From Geobacter sp. UBA5730 (GTDB taxonomy: Bacteria > Desulfobacterota > Desulfuromonadia > Geobacterales > Pseudopelobacteraceae), in the NCBI GenBank assembly GCA_002419465.1, contig DIGE01000016.1, positions 1-34,475 on the forward strand: 34,475 bases of DNA. Direction: 5' to 3'. Under the pieces are notes generated by a model. That model was not told the origin of the DNA. It did not search any database and saw only the letters and a list, made by a program, of their open reading frames with translations. Position numbers and translations under genes: made by a program. Shown here piece by piece: positions 1-8,593 of the stretch (positions are counted from its first letter, which is position 1; every line of letters begins with the position of its first letter).

Positions 1-348
1 GATTGTCCCTACTGCCGTACCCTGCACCCCGAACTGGCCAAGCTGGAGAAGCTGATGCCGGACCTGGCGATCCATATCATGCTCTATCCGTTGCAGCAGC
101 TGCATCCCCAGGCCTATGACAAGGCCCGAGTGGTTTTGTCGACCAAGAGCCGTTCCAATCTCGACAAGGCCTTTGAGGGAAAAGAGCTGCCCAGGCCCAA
201 TGCTGATGCCGGCAGGGCTGCGGTGGATGCCGTGATCAAGTTTGCCCAGCAACAGGGCGTTACCGCAACCCCCACCATCCTGTTGACTGATGGCACGGTG
301 TATCAGGGGCAGCGGGATGCGGCAGCACTAAAGAAAGCACTTGAATAA
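1..348 (+). CDS. DsbC-like thiol:disulfide protein, 3' part (start outside window)
   Basis: The reading frame is open from base 1 and encodes the C-terminal 115 residues of a thioredoxin-fold protein. It begins exactly at the active-site motif DCPYC. A TATPT stretch near the end supplies the cis-proline loop of the thioredoxin fold. The fragment is roughly 60% identical by eye to the matching part of the next gene (from base 816), so the two are tandem paralogues. Family knowledge: DsbC/DsbG-type proteins are periplasmic and isomerise or reduce disulfides in exported proteins. Position upstream of pilY1, whose product has many cysteines, suggests a role in folding pilus components (inference). 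The N-terminal half, signal peptide and start codon are not in the window, so I cannot tell whether it shares the heme motif of its neighbour. Confidence 0.85.
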   Translation, partial: DCPYCRTLHPELAKLEKLMPDLAIHIMLYPLQQLHPQAYDKARVVLSTKSRSNLDKAFEGKELPRPNADAGRAAVDAVIKFAQQQGVTATPTILLTDGTVYQGQRDAAALKKALE

Positions 349-365
349 GGGAAAGGTCATTGGGA

Positions 366-1166
366 ATGCGAAAGATCATAGCTGTACTGATAGTTATTGC
401 AGGTAGCACAATGGTCGGTAGTGTGTCTGCAAAGTCGCCGAATGGCAGGGATGCATGTGTTGGCCAAGACTGTACCAAGTGTCACACCTTGAGCTCGAAA
501 GAAGCAGGTGAACTGTTGCGGCCCCTGAATGTAACCATTCAATCGATAAAACCGGCTCCCGTACTCGGCATGTTCGAGGTGTTGGCCTATCGTGCTGATC
601 AGCAGGGCGTTATTTATGTTGATTTTGCGAAAAAACATATCATGCAGGGGGTTGTCGTTAAGATTGCGGGTATGGAAGCCATTACTGCCCACACCAAGGA
701 ACCGCCGCAACTGGAGAAGGTTTCTGTTATTGATCCCAAAAAAGTGCCGTTGCAGCACTCCGTGGTTATGGGGAGTCCCAACGCTGCGAAAAAACTGATT
801 GTCTTCACCGATCCTGATTGTCCCTACTGCCGCACCCTCCACGCTGAACTCATTAAACTTGAAAAAATAGCGCCTGATGTTGCCATTCATATCATGTTGT
901 ATCCCTTGCCAATGCATCCCCAGGCCTATGACAAAGCCCGCCTGCTGGTTGCAAGGAAGGATAAACAACTGCTGAATCAGGCGTTTGAAGGCAAAGATAT
1001 TCCTCGGCCAATGGTAGATGAAGGCAAAGCTGCCATTGACGCTATTCAGGGGTTTGCCCAAAAACATGGTCTGACCGGTACGCCAACGCTGGTGATGCCT
1101 GATGGGAAGCTTGTGGTGGGCGTTCGTGACGCAGAGAGTCTGAAAAAACTCGTAGCAGGCCAGTAG
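366..1166 (+). CDS. DsbC-like thioredoxin-fold protein with CxxCH heme motif
   Basis: This 266-residue exported protein has an N-terminal signal peptide ending about residue 22 (VSA). A CTKCH motif (C36, C39, H40) follows directly. The thioredoxin-fold domain has active-site C152-P-Y-C155 and a TGTPT cis-proline loop near the C terminus. The middle region resembles the dimerisation domain of DsbC. Family knowledge: such proteins act on disulfides in the periplasm. CxxCH is the covalent attachment motif for c-type heme, unusual in classical DsbC. Start choice: a TTG at 360 is in frame, but ATG 366 gives a normal signal peptide and better spacing from the GGGAAAGG at 349-356. It follows its paralogue by 17 bases and precedes pilY1, so help in folding the cysteine-rich PilY1 is a reasonable inference. 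Confidence 0.88.
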   Translation: MRKIIAVLIVIAGSTMVGSVSAKSPNGRDACVGQDCTKCHTLSSKEAGELLRPLNVTIQSIKPAPVLGMFEVLAYRADQQGVIYVDFAKKHIMQGVVVKIAGMEAITAHTKEPPQLEKVSVIDPKKVPLQHSVVMGSPNAAKKLIVFTDPDCPYCRTLHAELIKLEKIAPDVAIHIMLYPLPMHPQAYDKARLLVARKDKQLLNQAFEGKDIPRPMVDEGKAAIDAIQGFAQKHGLTGTPTLVMPDGKLVVGVRDAESLKKLVAGQ

Positions 1167-1189
1167 CTTTGTGTAAAGGAGAAGCGGTG

Positions 1190-1495
1190 ATGAAATCTCT
1201 ACAGCGAAAAATCGTGGTGGTTCTTGCAGCGCTGCTGCTGTCAGCAGGTATCGGCCATGCTGCCCATATGTACTACATTGGTGTTGTCACATCACTTTTC
1301 AGTAATCAGCTGACAATGCATGACAAAAAATATCTCATCTCGCCTAAAATCAAGGTAATTTTGCGGGTGGTGGGCAGTAACGGCGCCATTCATGAAAAAT
1401 CAGGCAGGCTTTCTGATATCAGTACAGGCAACAAGATCACCATCAAGGTTATAAACGGTGAAGTAACCGAGATTGAAAAACAGGTGTCGAGGTGA
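1190..1495 (+). CDS. Small exported protein of unknown function
   Basis: The product has 101 residues with a clear signal peptide (basic start, hydrophobic stretch, probable cleavage after GHA near residue 23). The mature part of about 78 residues is rich in beta-forming residues and resembles a small OB-like barrel, but I do not recognise a named family. ATG 1190 is chosen because AAGGAG at 1176-1181 lies 8 bases upstream; in-frame TTG 1169 and GTG 1187 are less well placed. It lies between the DsbC-like gene (23 bases) and pilY1 (5 bases), so it is very probably cotranscribed with the pilus genes. A periplasmic accessory role in PilY1 export or assembly is inference from position only. Confidence 0.75.
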   Translation: MKSLQRKIVVVLAALLLSAGIGHAAHMYYIGVVTSLFSNQLTMHDKKYLISPKIKVILRVVGSNGAIHEKSGRLSDISTGNKITIKVINGEVTEIEKQVSR

Positions 1496-1500
1496 GAGCC

Positions 1501-4500
1501 ATGAAAACCCCAATGAGCCTTTCTGTAAACCTGCTGCGAAGCGGTCTTCTTCTCTCACTCTTCGTGGTCATGTCTGCAAGGCCGGTTATGGCTGCAACGG
1601 CCCCCATGCAGAATTATTGCGTCAAGCCACCCTTTATCACTCAATCGGTGCCTCCCATGGTCATGTTTGAGGTGGGACGTGACCATAAGCTGTATTACGA
1701 GGCGTACAACGATGGGGTTGACCTTGACGGGGATGGCCGCATCGATCGCACCTACGACCACTCCATCGAGTATTATGGCTATTTTAACCCTTATAAATGC
1801 TATGCACCTTCCAGTGGTTCAGCAAGCGGTGATTATTTTACCCCGGTGGCAACCAACACCGACCGTTTTTGTAGCTCAGGCCAGTGGGGCGGCAACATCC
1901 TGAACTGGATGGCCATGTCCCGTATGGATGTGCTCAGGAAGGTCATGTACGGTGGGCAACGTTCGGCAGAAACCCCCCGAATATTATTAAATCGCGCCTA
2001 TATCCCCCAGGATGCCCATAGCTGGGGCAAGGAGTACACCGGCAAGCTCTGCTATAACTCCACCAGTGGCACCTATAAGACCATGTGTTATGCGGATGGC
2101 GATTGTGACACAGGCTCTGCCTGTACCGACAAGTCGGTCAGTCTGCTGGGCATGGCAGCGCCGACCGGCGCTCTCAACTGCACCGGCTTAACGCCCAGTT
2201 GGGGTACGGCATCCTTGGGTGAAAAGAAGTTGCTGGTGGTTCGTTATCCAAACGATGATGGTCATATTGGTACAAACCATGATGATATCATGGACGCCTT
2301 TGATACAACTCAGTTTTATTCAGGGTTTTCTCCGCAATATGTGACCGACTTCAGTGATTCGATCTTTGATACCTCGGTAAGTCATGGTGATGAATATGCT
2401 CAGATAGTAGTTTCTGAATTCTTGGTGGGCAGTACAGAGGGGGGTGTCTGGTCCTTTGCCATTGATAGTGATGATGGCGCTGAGCTGGTGATCAAGACAT
2501 CAGCTGCTTCACCAACGATAGTTAACCCGAACGATACATATCCGACGGATACAAAGCCTTGGGTCGCCTACTACGGCTCACACAGCGCAGCCGGCAACCA
2601 AAGTCATTATGGTACATTCACACTTACTGCAGGCATGTGGTACCGCATGATTGTACGGCACGCTGAGAACACTGGTCAAGACGGTGTCAAGGTCTGGTTT
2701 AAAAAACCAGGCGCAACAAGTTGGACGACTTACGGCTATCGAAATGGCACCCCCAAGCTGACGGTGCGGGCCCCCGACATCGTGGTGGGCAACAACGACT
2801 GTACCCTGAAGAGTGATACTTTTCTTGTAACGGGCTACCCTGCAGATACCGGTGCCGCTATCAGCCCCCCGGCCCGGCACCTGGTTTGTAATACCACCCT
2901 GTCAGATGGTGGTGTGCCTATTCTGCGCTTGCTCAAGGACTCGAACCACCGCATCTGGGAATGGGCATCCAAAGAGCGTCCAGTCTGTGGCGAAACCTTT
3001 ACCGACGGGACCAGTGCCGTAACAAATCGTACTGACTATACGGTGCAGGTTGAGGTCTGTAAGGCAGGTGTGGGCACCTTGAGTATGGATGACCGCTTCG
3101 AGCGTTGCCGTAGCTACGGCGGTACCTTTGATGTCAGCACACGTACCTATTCCGGCGGCAGCTATGTCCCGGTGGGCCTGTTCCAGAAATATGGCGAGGT
3201 AGAATTTGACGATGCCGGCGACGAAGTGAAGGTCTGCTCGAAAAGCATGGGCAAGACCTGTAATGGCGACAACGATTGCGGAGACGGTGAAGGGTTGTGC
3301 TTTACCAAGGCTCCCATGTACTTTGGCCTGTTTACCACGTCGTACACCAAGAATACCTCCGGCGGGGTGCTGCGCAAAAATCCGGGCCCGGTGTTTGACG
3401 AGGTGAATAATAATGACGGCAAGATGCAGACCTCGGAAAACGAGCGGGGCAACCTGATCACAAGCCTCAATCGTATGAAAGTGATTGATTTTGACTACGG
3501 CGATCATGCCTACGACAATTGCGGGTGGATTACAAACCGGGCGATGTATCAGGGGACTGATGAGACTAAGGTCGAGTGCAAGATGTGGGGCAACCCGATC
3601 GCCGAGATGATGTATGAATCGCTGCGTTATTTTGCCGGCAAAGGAACAACGGATGGAGGGGGGGCGACGCCTGAATTTGATTATTCTACAACTGCCGATT
3701 CCGGACTCTCCCTATCGAAACCTAAGTGGGGATATAATAAAGGTTCTGTCTACTACAAACCCTTTGAAATCTATCCCACCTGCTCGCAACCGTTCATGCT
3801 GATCCTGAGCGATGTCAACACCAGTTTTGACGCAGATCAGATCCCCGGCAGTCTGTATGCCAAACCCGACGGCACGTTCTTTGCCGAGGATGCTGCCACG
3901 CCCCAACTTGGTCTGGGCACGGTAACCGACGGCAAGTCGTTGCTGAATCAGTTGACCGATTACATCGGCCAGATCGAGGGGGTGAACGGCAATGGCTGGT
4001 TCATTGGCGAAAGCGGCGGTTCCACCGACTTTATCTGCTCGGCAAAGACGGTTGCCAACCTCAGCGCAGCACGGGGGATGTGCCCGGAAGAACCCACCAA
4101 GCTTGGCTCCTACTATGCCGCTGCCCTGGCCTATTACGGCAAGACGCAGTTTTCGGCTAAAACCGGTTATGGCGCTCTCTCCACCTTTGTGGTTGCCATG
4201 TCATCACCCTTTGCTGATATCAAGGTCAAGGCCGGCAGTGGCTATGTGAACGTGGTGCCGTTTGGCAAGTCGGTCTACGGTGGCGGGGTTGACAAGTGCC
4301 TGGATTCAGCCACCAGCGGCTGTACCTTGACCACCGATGCCAGTGGTAGCAAAAAAATAACCGGCTGTTCTTCAACACCCGGTGCGTCGTTCTGCCCCAC
4401 CAACAGTCTGGTGGACTTTTATATGGATGATATGAAGTACGACGCCAGCAACAACATCATCTATGCCAAGTTCAGGATCAATTTTGAGGATGTGGAGCAG

Positions 4501-7500
4501 GGGGCCGACCATGACATGGACGCCATCGCCTCCTATGAACTCTGCACCCAGGCGGCTGCCACCGCCAACTATGGCAGCTGTACCGGCACCATCTCAGGCT
4601 TGCAGATCAAGGTAAAATCCGAATACGCAGCTGGTGGCATTGCCCAGTTGCTCGGTTTTATTGTCTCCGGAACCACTGAGGATGGTCCCTACCTTGTCAT
4701 CAAGGATGTTGACACGGGGGATGGAGCGATTTCCGGTCTGCCGATCGAGTGGAACAAAACATTTTCGGTTTCAGGAAGCACCACCGGCAATTATCTGAAA
4801 AACCCGCTCTGGTACGCTGCCAAGTGGGGCGGTTTTACCGGGTCTACCTACCCGCAAACAACGGACCAGTGGGACAAGAACAGCGACGGTACGCCCGATA
4901 CCTACTTCCCGGTCAGTAACCCGTTACAGCTGGATGAACAGCTGGAAAAGGCGCTCAACGCGATCCTTACAAGGGTTGCCTCGGGTACGGCTGCGTCAAT
5001 CCTTAACAGCAGCGAAGGCAGCGGCGCCAGTCTATTGCAGGCAGTGTTCTACCCCAAAAAACCTTTTGACGACGGTACTGAGGCCAGCTGGATTGGCGAG
5101 ATGCAGAACCTCTGGTTCTATCTGGACCCTTATCTGCAAAGCACCTCCATTCGGGTTGATACCGTGGCAGACAACAAGCTGAGCCTGCTACAGGACTATG
5201 TTGCCGCTTTCTATTTCGACACAAATCAGTCGCAAACCCTGGTCCGCTTGTTGAAGGACACCACTGGCAACGGCAGCACCTTGACCTTGATCGGCAACTC
5301 TTTCAGCCCTGATGATACAACCAACGTCAAGAGCCTCTGGCGAGCCGGGCGTAAGTTGTGGAGCAGGAATCTCAGCACTCTCGACCGCAAAATTTTGACG
5401 CGGACCGGGCTGGCTACCTTCGATGCAGCGTCGACGGGACTTTCTCTGTTTGACGTCAGCCTGCAGGCTGATCCGACCATCCAAACCTACCTGCAGGCTG
5501 CCGATACCACAGAAGCGGGCAAGATTATTCAGTACATCCGGGGCATAGACCAGCCAGATTACCGTAATCGGACGGTTACCATAATAAACAATACTACTGG
5601 CGTCCATGAATCCGGTACTTGGCGTTTGGGTGATATTATCAACTCTACCCCCAAGATTCAGGCCAATGCGGGGTTGAATTCCTACGACAAGTCATCGCCC
5701 ACCGGCTATGCCGACGGCTCATACGACAAGTTCATTTCTTCCAATGATTATAAAAACCGTGGCATGGTATATGTCGGGGCTAATGATGGTATGTTGCACG
5801 CCTTCAGGATGGGTGTGCTGCAGGAGCTGACCGACCCCTGTCGTGCCACTGGCGCTAACCCGGCTACCTGTGCCGCAGACAAGGCCCAGATCAATAATTA
5901 CGATACCATCAGCACGTCACCTGTGCTTAATTCGAGGAATGGGGTTAACGCCGGTACCAAGGCCACAACGGGTGACGACCTGGGTCGTGAAGAATGGGCC
6001 TTTATCCCCTCGCACATGCTGCCGTACCTGAAATACCTGGCTGATCCTGATTATCCGCATCTCTTCTATGTGGATGGCCCTTCGCTGGTGATTGACGCCT
6101 CAATCAACAAAAATTCTGACTGCACACAGACCAACTACTGGGATTGTGCCAAACAGACCAGGTTCAGGACTGACTATGGCACCAACAACCTTGATCTGAC
6201 CAAAACCAGTTGGCGCACCATCCTGATCGGCAGCACCGGCACCGGTGGCGCCAGCCGGAACAGCACGGCCACCTGTACCACCGACCCAGGCACCAACTGT
6301 GTCAAGACACCGGTGGACGGCCTGGGCTATTCAACCTACTTCGCCCTGGATGTTACCAACCCCAACCATCCCAAGTACCTGTGGGAGTTTGCCGGTGATA
6401 AGAATGAGTTCGGCGTGGCTACGAACGGTAATTTAGGGTTTGCCACCTCCGGGCCGGTGATCGTCAGAACAGGTGAAAAGGACAAGAACGGCCGTTGGTT
6501 TGCCGTGTTCGGCTCAGGCCCCACCGGTCCGATCGACATCACGAGCCATCAGTTTATGGGGTACTCGGATCAAAATCTGAAACTGTTTGTGGTGGACCTG
6601 GCAACCGGCAGCCTGGTGCGCACCATCGATACCGGTATTGCCAAAGCCTTTGCCGGTTCATTGTCCAACGGCGCCATCGATACCGATCGTTCAAAGCCTT
6701 GGTTCGAAGGCTATTATAAAGACGACGCCCTTTATTTGGGGTACGTGCAATACTTTGAAGGTACGACCAAGGTTGATTACGATGGCGAAACTGACAAGAC
6801 ATGGACCCGTGGCGGGGTCTATCGTGTCATCACCAAAGAGGATAGCAACCCTGCCAACTGGGTAGGCAGTACGGTGATTGACGGCATCGGGCCGGTCACC
6901 ACGGCAATTGCAAAGTTGCAGGACCGCTCCAGTGGTAAACTGTGGTTGTATTTCGGCACTGGACGGTATTTTTATAAGTTGCCCACAGGCACTGATGACC
7001 CTGACAACCAACGTAGGTTGTACGGTATACAAGAACCCTGTTATCAGGGTAATGACATCAGTCCGAGCTGCACGACAGCCTATGCAGGGACAATTAAAGA
7101 CCAGACCACCACCATTGATGAGGTGCTGGGTGTGACCGATAACGGTTGGTACGTGGATCTGGACGCAAAGTCCGGCAACGATTCTGCTGAACGGTTGATC
7201 ACCGACCCGGTGGCCTCGCCGGCCGGGGCCGTGTTCTTTACGACTTTCAAGCCGACCAATGACGTCTGCAGCTTTGGAGGCACCTCCTTCATCTGGGCGG
7301 TTGATTATGCAACCGGCGGAGTTCCAAGGTCCAGCGCCATGGCTGGTAAGGTGATGATCCAGGTGTCAACCGGCGCCTTTGCCGAGGTTTCACTCTCATC
7401 GCAGATGCAGGCCAAGGGCGGACGGCGCTCGACCGATGGCATTCAGGGTGTGCCGCCCAAGGCCCAGGGCTTGTCCTTGATGTCGCCACCCAAGCCGGTC

Positions 7501-7530
7501 AAAAAGATTCTGCAGATTCATGAAAAATAG
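1501..7530 (+). CDS. pilY1: PilY1, type IV pilus tip/assembly protein, very large
   Basis: This exported protein of 2009 residues has a signal peptide ending about residue 32. Near residues 71-80 is a calcium-loop-like DLDGDGRID. Residues about 280-415 look like a PA14-type sandwich (key pattern FAIDSDDGAELVI). A von Willebrand-A-like strand carries DVNTS at 771-775, a degenerate metal-binding site with Asn replacing the first Ser. A second calcium-loop-like DKNSDGTPD occurs near 1125. The PilY1 C-terminal propeller (residues about 1380-1960) includes the hallmark VYVGANDGMLHAF. Family knowledge: PilY1 sits at the pilus tip, controls extension and retraction through calcium, and mediates adhesion. 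Many cysteines fit the upstream disulfide proteins. ATG 1501 is preferred over GTG 1492 because of the AGGTGAG just upstream. It is longer than most PilY1 proteins (about 1,100-1,700 residues). Confidence 0.93.
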   Translation: MKTPMSLSVNLLRSGLLLSLFVVMSARPVMAATAPMQNYCVKPPFITQSVPPMVMFEVGRDHKLYYEAYNDGVDLDGDGRIDRTYDHSIEYYGYFNPYKCYAPSSGSASGDYFTPVATNTDRFCSSGQWGGNILNWMAMSRMDVLRKVMYGGQRSAETPRILLNRAYIPQDAHSWGKEYTGKLCYNSTSGTYKTMCYADGDCDTGSACTDKSVSLLGMAAPTGALNCTGLTPSWGTASLGEKKLLVVRYPNDDGHIGTNHDDIMDAFDTTQFYSGFSPQYVTDFSDSIFDTSVSHGDEYAQIVVSEFLVGSTEGGVWSFAIDSDDGAELVIKTSAASPTIVNPNDTYPTDTKPWVAYYGSHSAAGNQSHYGTFTLTAGMWYRMIVRHAENTGQDGVKVWFKKPGATSWTTYGYRNGTPKLTVRAPDIVVGNNDCTLKSDTFLVTGYPADTGAAISPPARHLVCNTTLSDGGVPILRLLKDSNHRIWEWASKERPVCGETFTDGTSAVTNRTDYTVQVEVCKAGVGTLSMDDRFERCRSYGGTFDVSTRTYSGGSYVPVGLFQKYGEVEFDDAGDEVKVCSKSMGKTCNGDNDCGDGEGLCFTKAPMYFGLFTTSYTKNTSGGVLRKNPGPVFDEVNNNDGKMQTSENERGNLITSLNRMKVIDFDYGDHAYDNCGWITNRAMYQGTDETKVECKMWGNPIAEMMYESLRYFAGKGTTDGGGATPEFDYSTTADSGLSLSKPKWGYNKGSVYYKPFEIYPTCSQPFMLILSDVNTSFDADQIPGSLYAKPDGTFFAEDAATPQLGLGTVTDGKSLLNQLTDYIGQIEGVNGNGWFIGESGGSTDFICSAKTVANLSAARGMCPEEPTKLGSYYAAALAYYGKTQFSAKTGYGALSTFVVAMSSPFADIKVKAGSGYVNVVPFGKSVYGGGVDKCLDSATSGCTLTTDASGSKKITGCSSTPGASFCPTNSLVDFYMDDMKYDASNNIIYAKFRINFEDVEQGADHDMDAIASYELCTQAAATANYGSCTGTISGLQIKVKSEYAAGGIAQLLGFIVSGTTEDGPYLVIKDVDTGDGAISGLPIEWNKTFSVSGSTTGNYLKNPLWYAAKWGGFTGSTYPQTTDQWDKNSDGTPDTYFPVSNPLQLDEQLEKALNAILTRVASGTAASILNSSEGSGASLLQAVFYPKKPFDDGTEASWIGEMQNLWFYLDPYLQSTSIRVDTVADNKLSLLQDYVAAFYFDTNQSQTLVRLLKDTTGNGSTLTLIGNSFSPDDTTNVKSLWRAGRKLWSRNLSTLDRKILTRTGLATFDAASTGLSLFDVSLQADPTIQTYLQAADTTEAGKIIQYIRGIDQPDYRNRTVTIINNTTGVHESGTWRLGDIINSTPKIQANAGLNSYDKSSPTGYADGSYDKFISSNDYKNRGMVYVGANDGMLHAFRMGVLQELTDPCRATGANPATCAADKAQINNYDTISTSPVLNSRNGVNAGTKATTGDDLGREEWAFIPSHMLPYLKYLADPDYPHLFYVDGPSLVIDASINKNSDCTQTNYWDCAKQTRFRTDYGTNNLDLTKTSWRTILIGSTGTGGASRNSTATCTTDPGTNCVKTPVDGLGYSTYFALDVTNPNHPKYLWEFAGDKNEFGVATNGNLGFATSGPVIVRTGEKDKNGRWFAVFGSGPTGPIDITSHQFMGYSDQNLKLFVVDLATGSLVRTIDTGIAKAFAGSLSNGAIDTDRSKPWFEGYYKDDALYLGYVQYFEGTTKVDYDGETDKTWTRGGVYRVITKEDSNPANWVGSTVIDGIGPVTTAIAKLQDRSSGKLWLYFGTGRYFYKLPTGTDDPDNQRRLYGIQEPCYQGNDISPSCTTAYAGTIKDQTTTIDEVLGVTDNGWYVDLDAKSGNDSAERLITDPVASPAGAVFFTTFKPTNDVCSFGGTSFIWAVDYATGGVPRSSAMAGKVMIQVSTGAFAEVSLSSQMQAKGGRRSTDGIQGVPPKAQGLSLMSPPKPVKKILQIHEK

Positions 7531-7539
7531 CAGCGTATC

Positions 7540-7568
7540 GCAGGGCGCTCGGTTTTCGGGCGCCCTGC
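7540..7568 (+). other. Strong hairpin between pilY1 and the pseudopilin genes
   Basis: A 12-bp stem (GCAGGGCGCTCG pairing with CGGGCGCCCTGC, one G-T pair) closes on a GTTTT loop, starting 10 bases after the pilY1 stop. No run of T follows, so it is a weak candidate for a complete intrinsic terminator. It could reduce read-through or protect the pilY1 mRNA 3' end, which would make pseudopilin dose differ from PilY1 (inference). Confidence 0.6.
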
Positions 7569-7590
7569 AAAGGTACTGGCGGGGGTGCTT

Positions 7591-8154
7591 ATGAAGTCAA
7601 ATCACGGCTTTTCACTGATAGAACTAATTGTTATTATGGTAATAATTGGTATTCTGGCCACGATTGCAGCATTAAACTTCAGTCAATGGCAACGTAAATA
7701 TGCGATTGAAGGGCAGGTAAAAGAGATGCTGGCCGATCTCAGCAACGTGCGGATGCAGGCTATTCAAACCAAACGGGAACACCGGGTTTTTCTGAACCCG
7801 CAGGCCTACACCACCGTTCGTTATGAAGACACCGAGGCAGAGGTTGTCAGAATTGAACCCACAGACGCTGCATCGGGCGGGCAGGTGGTGACGTCTGCGG
7901 GGCAGACCATTGCCGACCGCCAGTTTCGTCGAGCATTACGATTCGGTATTCAGCAGTACACGGCGGGAGTAGTCACACCATTCGACAATACCCCCATCAT
8001 TATAAATAATCGTGGCTATGCAACCACACGCATGACTATTGCGGTAGCGTTTGGTGATACAAGCGGTCCGGCCTATGATTGTCTGGTTATAGCTGATGCG
8101 CGGGTCAACATCGGGAGGATCAATACCAATGACAACACCTGCCAGTTGCAATAA
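7591..8154 (+). CDS. fimU: Type IV minor pseudopilin, GspH/FimT (FimU-like) family
   Basis: This 187-residue protein has a short class III leader, MKSNHG, followed by FSLIELIVIMVIIGILATIAA, the prepilin peptidase site and hydrophobic helix. The Glu at position +5 of the mature protein is present. The remainder fits the GspH/FimT globular domain found in FimU. Family knowledge: FimU with PilV, PilW and PilX primes pilus assembly and links PilY1 to the pilus tip. ATG 7591 is chosen over GTG 7585, which would only lengthen the leader by two residues; a GGCGGGGG stretch lies just upstream. It is 60 bases after pilY1, beyond a hairpin. The symbol is by analogy with the Pseudomonas gene order. Confidence 0.88.
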   Translation: MKSNHGFSLIELIVIMVIIGILATIAALNFSQWQRKYAIEGQVKEMLADLSNVRMQAIQTKREHRVFLNPQAYTTVRYEDTEAEVVRIEPTDAASGGQVVTSAGQTIADRQFRRALRFGIQQYTAGVVTPFDNTPIIINNRGYATTRMTIAVAFGDTSGPAYDCLVIADARVNIGRINTNDNTCQLQ

Positions 8155-8572
8155 GTCAGGTTTTACGCTGCTTGAGGTGCTGGTGGCGGTGGTTATTCTC
8201 ACCGTCGGCCTGCTGGGCTTGATGCAGACGGTCATCTATGCGCTTAATCACAACCTCACCACTCAATTGCGCCAGGAAGCCACTTTGGTGGCTGATCAGG
8301 TGCTGTCGCTGGAGAAGGCCAAGCCGTATACCGACATTACGGCCCCTCCTTTCGATGATTCGATTGCAGATTTTAATGCACTGCCCACCGAGGTTACCAA
8401 CTCAACCGTGGACCGGTTGGTGAACGGATCGAACAAGACCTTTACGGTTGTTGAAACCGTCAGGAGCCCGACGCCGCAGTCAAAGAGTATCGAAATAGCC
8501 GTCAGTTGGGTCCATAAGCAGATCACCTATACCCACTCAGTTGCTTCACTAGTAACCGACACGGTCCAGTAG
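8129..8572 (+). CDS. pilV: Type IV pilus minor pseudopilin PilV
   Basis: The 147-residue product has leader MTTPASCNKSG followed by FTLLEVLVAVVILTVGLLGL, the N-methylation site and first helix characteristic of PilV/GspI-like proteins. ATG 8129 overlaps the end of the preceding gene by 26 bases. It has GGGAGGA at 8113-8119 with normal spacing, so translation is probably coupled. Family knowledge: PilV belongs to the minor pseudopilin complex needed for pilus initiation and PilY1 display. The globular part is short and rich in Ser/Thr, as is usual in this family. Confidence 0.88.
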   Translation: MTTPASCNKSGFTLLEVLVAVVILTVGLLGLMQTVIYALNHNLTTQLRQEATLVADQVLSLEKAKPYTDITAPPFDDSIADFNALPTEVTNSTVDRLVNGSNKTFTVVETVRSPTPQSKSIEIAVSWVHKQITYTHSVASLVTDTVQ

Positions 8573-8593
8573 ATGAGAACGGGGGCGCTCATC

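Noticed and set aside
357..1067. Long - strand open frame (236 residues) opposite the DsbC-like gene
   Set aside because: It lies entirely opposite a gene with signal peptide, active-site motif and a paralogue; the product has no family pattern.
2902..3507. Long - strand open frame (201 residues) inside pilY1
   Set aside because: It mirrors the codon pattern of pilY1, has no ribosome binding site or recognisable domain.
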